64,000 bases of DNA from Siphonodentalium dalli (taxonomy: Eukaryota > Mollusca > Scaphopoda > Gadilida > Siphonodentaliidae): the NCBI GenBank assembly GCA_032622095.1, contig CP136069.1, positions 164,726,394-164,790,393 of the forward strand, written 5' to 3'. Shown piece after piece: positions 60,961 to 64,000 of the stretch. The notes beneath the pieces were generated by a model. The model was not told the DNA's origin and made no database searches. It saw only the letters and a list, made by a program, of their open reading frames with translations. The translations under genes were made by a program, and so were the position numbers. The stretch's first letter is position 1. Every line of letters starts with the position of its first letter.

Positions 60961-61405
60961 ATAAGGATTAGCTGTCATGTGGACTGTTTTTATGGAGATG
61001 TAACCGTGAGGTAAGTGGTCATAACTTGTGTAAAACCCGAAGTCCACATGACAGTTAATCCTTATATTTATATACATTTAGCGAAAAAGCCACTTTTGTA
61101 AATGTTTTTAAATCGAAAAGTGTATCGTGACAAAATCAGCCCAAAATATCCGATAGCACCCTTGGCAAAAGTTAACAGGAACAATTGAAACCCGATGATT
61201 TATTAAGTCAATCCTGCGCGAATCCAAATGCGCCCAAAACATTACGCGTTCGTCTTTCCAAACCCAAATGACGTATCGATGTAGTTATGAGCGTGGAGTT
61301 ATTAGCTGTTGCGCATTCACCGAGAAACATTTGCAACTAGCCACGTGGGCGCCGACCAATCAGAATGCTGGATTTAGTGATGACAACACTTAATATGTAA
61401 ATATA
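60961..61405 (+). repeat. Duplicated segment X, copy 1 (palindrome damaged)
   Basis: Shares ataaggatta, ctgtcatgtggactgttttt, agcgaaaaagccacttttgt, tttccaaac, gccacgtgggcgccgaccaa and tgatgacaacactta with 61873-62385. Relative to copy 2 it lacks most of the right palindrome arm: cttgtgtaaaacccgaag joins directly to tccacatgacagttaatcc. Confidence 0.85.
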
Positions 61406-61410
61406 GTTGG

Positions 61411-61870
61411 GTAATTATTGATAACAAACACAAGAACAAGTCTGTCTATTTTTTCATACATGTTCTTCTTGACAAGGATGGTTATACAGAGTTTTATGAT
61501 TTTTGACATATACCCACTGCAATGAAATTGTGTCCATTTAAAGACATGTATGGACTTGTTCAGGTGCGTGAACCTGATAACTGCATGGAAGAATGTAGAA
61601 TTCTACTATCTCCGTAAATCTCGAGCAAATCGACCGTACCACTCAATAGAAAACATCGTCCGAACATTTATTTACATTTACATCTCGATTCGGGACGTAA
61701 CAATCGGCAATAAACTAATAAAAACGATTTTGCCATCGAGAGTCACTGCATTTAATTAATATAACAGACTGACAGTATGTGTTGTCAATTTGGATGTAAT
61801 ATTTGTAAAACAAAATAACTACTGGAGCAAGATTATTTTCTATTTCCATTTGATCACCCCACCGGAGTGT
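61411..61870. other. Unique DNA between the two X copies
   Basis: No exon recognised; a 69-codon frame at 61550-61759 has no domain. Confidence 0.35.
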
Positions 61871-61872
61871 TT

Positions 61873-62385
61873 CACATAAGGATTAACTGTCATGTGGACT
61901 GTTTTTATGGAGATGTAACAGTGAGGTAAGTGGGCATAACTTGTGTAAAACCCGAAGGGTTTTACATACAAGTTATGACCACTTACCTCACTGTTACATC
62001 TCCATAAAAATAGTCCACATGACAGTTAATCCTTATATTTATATACATTTAGCGAAAAAGCCACTTTTGTAAATTTATTTAAATCGAAAAGTGTATCGTG
62101 ACAAGATCAGCCCAAAATACCCAATAGCACCCTTGGCAAAAGTTAATAGGAACAATTTCTCTTCATATTGAAACCCGATGATGTATTAAGTCAGTCCTGC
62201 GCGAGTCCAAATGCGCCCAAAACATTACGCGTTCGTCTTTCCAAACCTAATGACGTATCGATGGTGTTATTAGCTTGGTGTTATGAGGCGTTGCGCATTC
62301 ACCGAGAAATAACTGCAACTAGCCACGTGGGCGCCGACCAATCAGAATACTGGATTTAGTGATGACAACACTTAGTGTGTAAATA
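61873..62385 (+). repeat. Duplicated segment X, copy 2 (palindrome intact)
   Basis: Begins with a palindrome (about 61874-62033) with arms of about 78 bp around gaag, starting ataaggattaactgtcatgt and ending with its complement. Then follows about 350 bp shared with copy 1. Confidence 0.9.
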
Positions 62386-62586
62386 TATCACTTTAAACAA
62401 TATAGTGCTAAGTTTATACCCAGGTGTTGATTAATCATTATAGTAACTATATAAGATGTACGCGGCCGTTTTAACTAAACATAGGTACACGTTTACACAT
62501 GTGTATACCATCAGCAATCTGTAAATTTGGTATCCCGATAAGTGGTTGCCTGCAATTTTTCTGCGTTTTCCCTCATTTCATTTCCT

Positions 62587-62710
62587 TCTGTTTGTATAGA
62601 TATACTATTTGACGAAGCATCAATGTTTCTTCACATGTATTACTATCATATCTGTTTGTAGTTATTCTATTTGACGAAGCGTCAATGTTTCTTCATTCGA
62701 TATTACTGTC
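62587..62710 (+). repeat. 62-bp tandem duplication spanning a start codon
   Basis: tctgtttgta, ctatttgacgaagc and tcaatgtttcttca occur in two copies 62 bp apart (ATG at 62623 and 62685). The first copy's frame stops after 12 codons; the second leads into the signal peptide below. Confidence 0.85.
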
Positions 62711-62809
62711 TTATCTTACAGTATTGCTGTGCTCTCTTGTGACAGCTGGGCTCGAGTGTCCCCTTGACGTTTCGGCATGCGACCCTGCAATCAGCGCATC
62801 AGGATGCAT
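62685..62809 (+). CDS. First exon of a small secreted cysteine-containing protein (partial)
   Basis: ATG at 62685 opens MFLHSILLSYLTVLLCSLVT-AG, a strong signal peptide, then LECPLDVSACDPAISASGC. The frame ends after two bases of codon 42 at GGATGCAT|GTGAGT, a good splice donor (GT at 62810). Cysteines at 25, 32 and 41 suggest a disulphide-bonded secreted peptide or domain; no family was recognised. The upstream ATG at 62623 is in a duplicated copy and is followed by a stop, so the second start is chosen. Alternatively, ttactgtcttatcttacag could serve as a splice acceptor, making 62722-62809 an internal exon. Later exons were not found before the window ends. Confidence 0.5.
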
Positions 62810-63419
62810 GTGAGTAAAAATGAGATTTTCCATAACACCTAAATAGAGAGATTACGCTTGTAGGTTATGGCGTGTAACGTGTAGGCAGTAAACCGCCATT
62901 TTAGGAAAATGTCCAATCATAAACGTGGTTTATTTTTTTTGGAAGATAGATAATGGTTAGTTATAATAGAATATGCTATGGTGATTCATCCTTCTAATTT
63001 ATAACCCGTTATAACTCAGCCGATTGCCACAAGCTCTTTTGACTTCAACTGCTACATTTCTATGCCTGTTGAAACGACATTTATTATATAATATACTGCC
63101 AAAGTCTTGTTAAAATGTTATGTGACAAAATGTTCCCCGACTGCAGGCATTTGTTTGAGTTGTATCGTATTAATTGTCGCTATCACATTCTGCCATTTAC
63201 CTTACAAGCTACACGTCAGCTGACGTTCCTCCAAGCGGAATCTCGCTATTATTACTAGGGAGATTACCCTTCTAGCGAGTGTATACAGAATGTATTCTTC
63301 TATAATGTCAGACTATGATTGTGACACTATGTGCTTGTTGGTCATAACCAACTGACGGGTTCAAGTGCGGCTATATGTATATATACGCATAGACACGGGG
63401 TATATACACAGTATCTCCA
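62810..63419. other. Probable intron or intergenic DNA
   Basis: Follows the donor at 62810. No second exon with matching phase was recognised. Confidence 0.35.
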
Positions 63420-63542
63420 GTTATGTTGGGATATAAGATTTTATTAAACTCGTTCGATAAATTTGATTCACAACTCGTCTACGAATCATTGTGAATCAAG
63501 TTTATCAAACGAGTTTCATAAAATCTTATATACCAACATAAC
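63420..63542. repeat. Near-perfect 123-bp palindrome
   Basis: Arms from gttatgttgg and atataagattttat through aaactcgtt and tttgattcacaa are mirrored to ccaacataac, with a loop of about 15 nt near 63473-63488. It may belong to the foldback family at 50088-50233. Confidence 0.9.
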
Positions 63543-64000
63543 GAGTTGATGATCTTTTAAATCACATGAAAAAAACAAAACAAGAGCTTTATGTTTTTTT
63601 TAACAAGTCAAAATCCTTAAAAGAATCTGCAAAATGCATACATTTACAGCGTTGGTTGAGACGCTTCTCTCTCTATGGCCGGCGACGGAACATATAGTCC
63701 CCTCCCCAGTTTTGTCTCTTTGTTTTTGTGTCTATGTTCGTATGGGCAAGAAGTGGACAATGATTTAACTTTAATGAATAAAGCAATCATCCTGCATTGT
63801 CTGGTGTTTGTGTCATGTGCGTTTTTTTCGCAATAGTATTAATCCGCCTGAATCAATGTAAAGACGCGGCGCGTCATTTTGTTGGCGCGATGCCAAGTGA
63901 TATGTAGCTAGTGAGATAAGGAAATATGTAATGGCTCTTTTAAGCAGCTGAGGCCAAACTGTGTTGCTTAGTGTGTTTTCGGAAGGTTTTGAGTGTTAAG
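63543..64000. other. Unannotated DNA at the window end
   Basis: No exon, RNA gene or repeat recognised. Confidence 0.4.

Overview
The window looks like non-coding, transposon-dense DNA from an animal, most likely a marine invertebrate and plausibly a mollusc. It has no bacterial-style gene packing. Open frames are short and mostly repeat-derived. It holds a decayed LINE reverse transcriptase, Helitron-type rolling-circle elements, many miniature inverted-repeat elements (MITEs) and several satellite arrays. The only gene-like pieces are two first exons ending at good splice donors. Degenerate repeats built on a 'cataactc' motif (28.1-28.7 kb) and the 'ttgaccttga' repeats (37.3-38.7 kb) resemble families I know from bivalve and gastropod genomes. 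The species call is an inference; the repeat calls rest on the sequence.

Layout. 0-7 kb: a short Helitron relic, a decayed hAT-like MITE, a 454-bp tandem duplication and unannotated DNA. 7-23.2 kb: one repeat complex made from a 451-bp MITE (called A) with a palindromic 18-bp terminal repeat, a 0.9-kb spacer (S) and a duplicated 1.9-2.4 kb block (D1, D2). A+S has become a 1353-bp head-to-tail array, and the A/S junction has become a 114-bp satellite. D1 carries a broken GIY-YIG nuclease fragment with an in-frame 21-bp minisatellite. 23.2-24.3 kb: LINE reverse-transcriptase pseudogene, minus strand. 24.5-27.8 kb: a Helitron with recognisable ends, minus strand. 29.0-29.3 kb: first exon of a secreted PAN/apple-domain protein, minus strand. 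35.5-38.7 kb: six head-to-tail Helitron-type units of two subfamilies; the last two are packed with nuclear-receptor-like half-sites. 41.8-45.0 kb: hAT-type MITEs and a clear nest (hAT and piggyBac-like MITEs inside an older inverted-repeat element). 52.2-55.0 kb: a 78-bp satellite with higher-order structure. 57-64 kb: foldback elements, a duplicated palindrome-bearing segment and the first exon of a small secreted cysteine-containing protein at 62.7 kb.

The least ordinary feature is dispersed from 33 to 59 kb. A cassette of two 67-bp palindromes separated by an AT-rich linker sits, in whole or in part, inside three MITE families with different terminal repeats and target-site duplications. 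Thirteen palindrome copies are present. The copies of a family share the same cassette junctions, so the cassette appears to have been captured by different transposon shells and amplified with them.

No tRNA, rRNA, CRISPR, operon or complete protein-coding gene could be supported.
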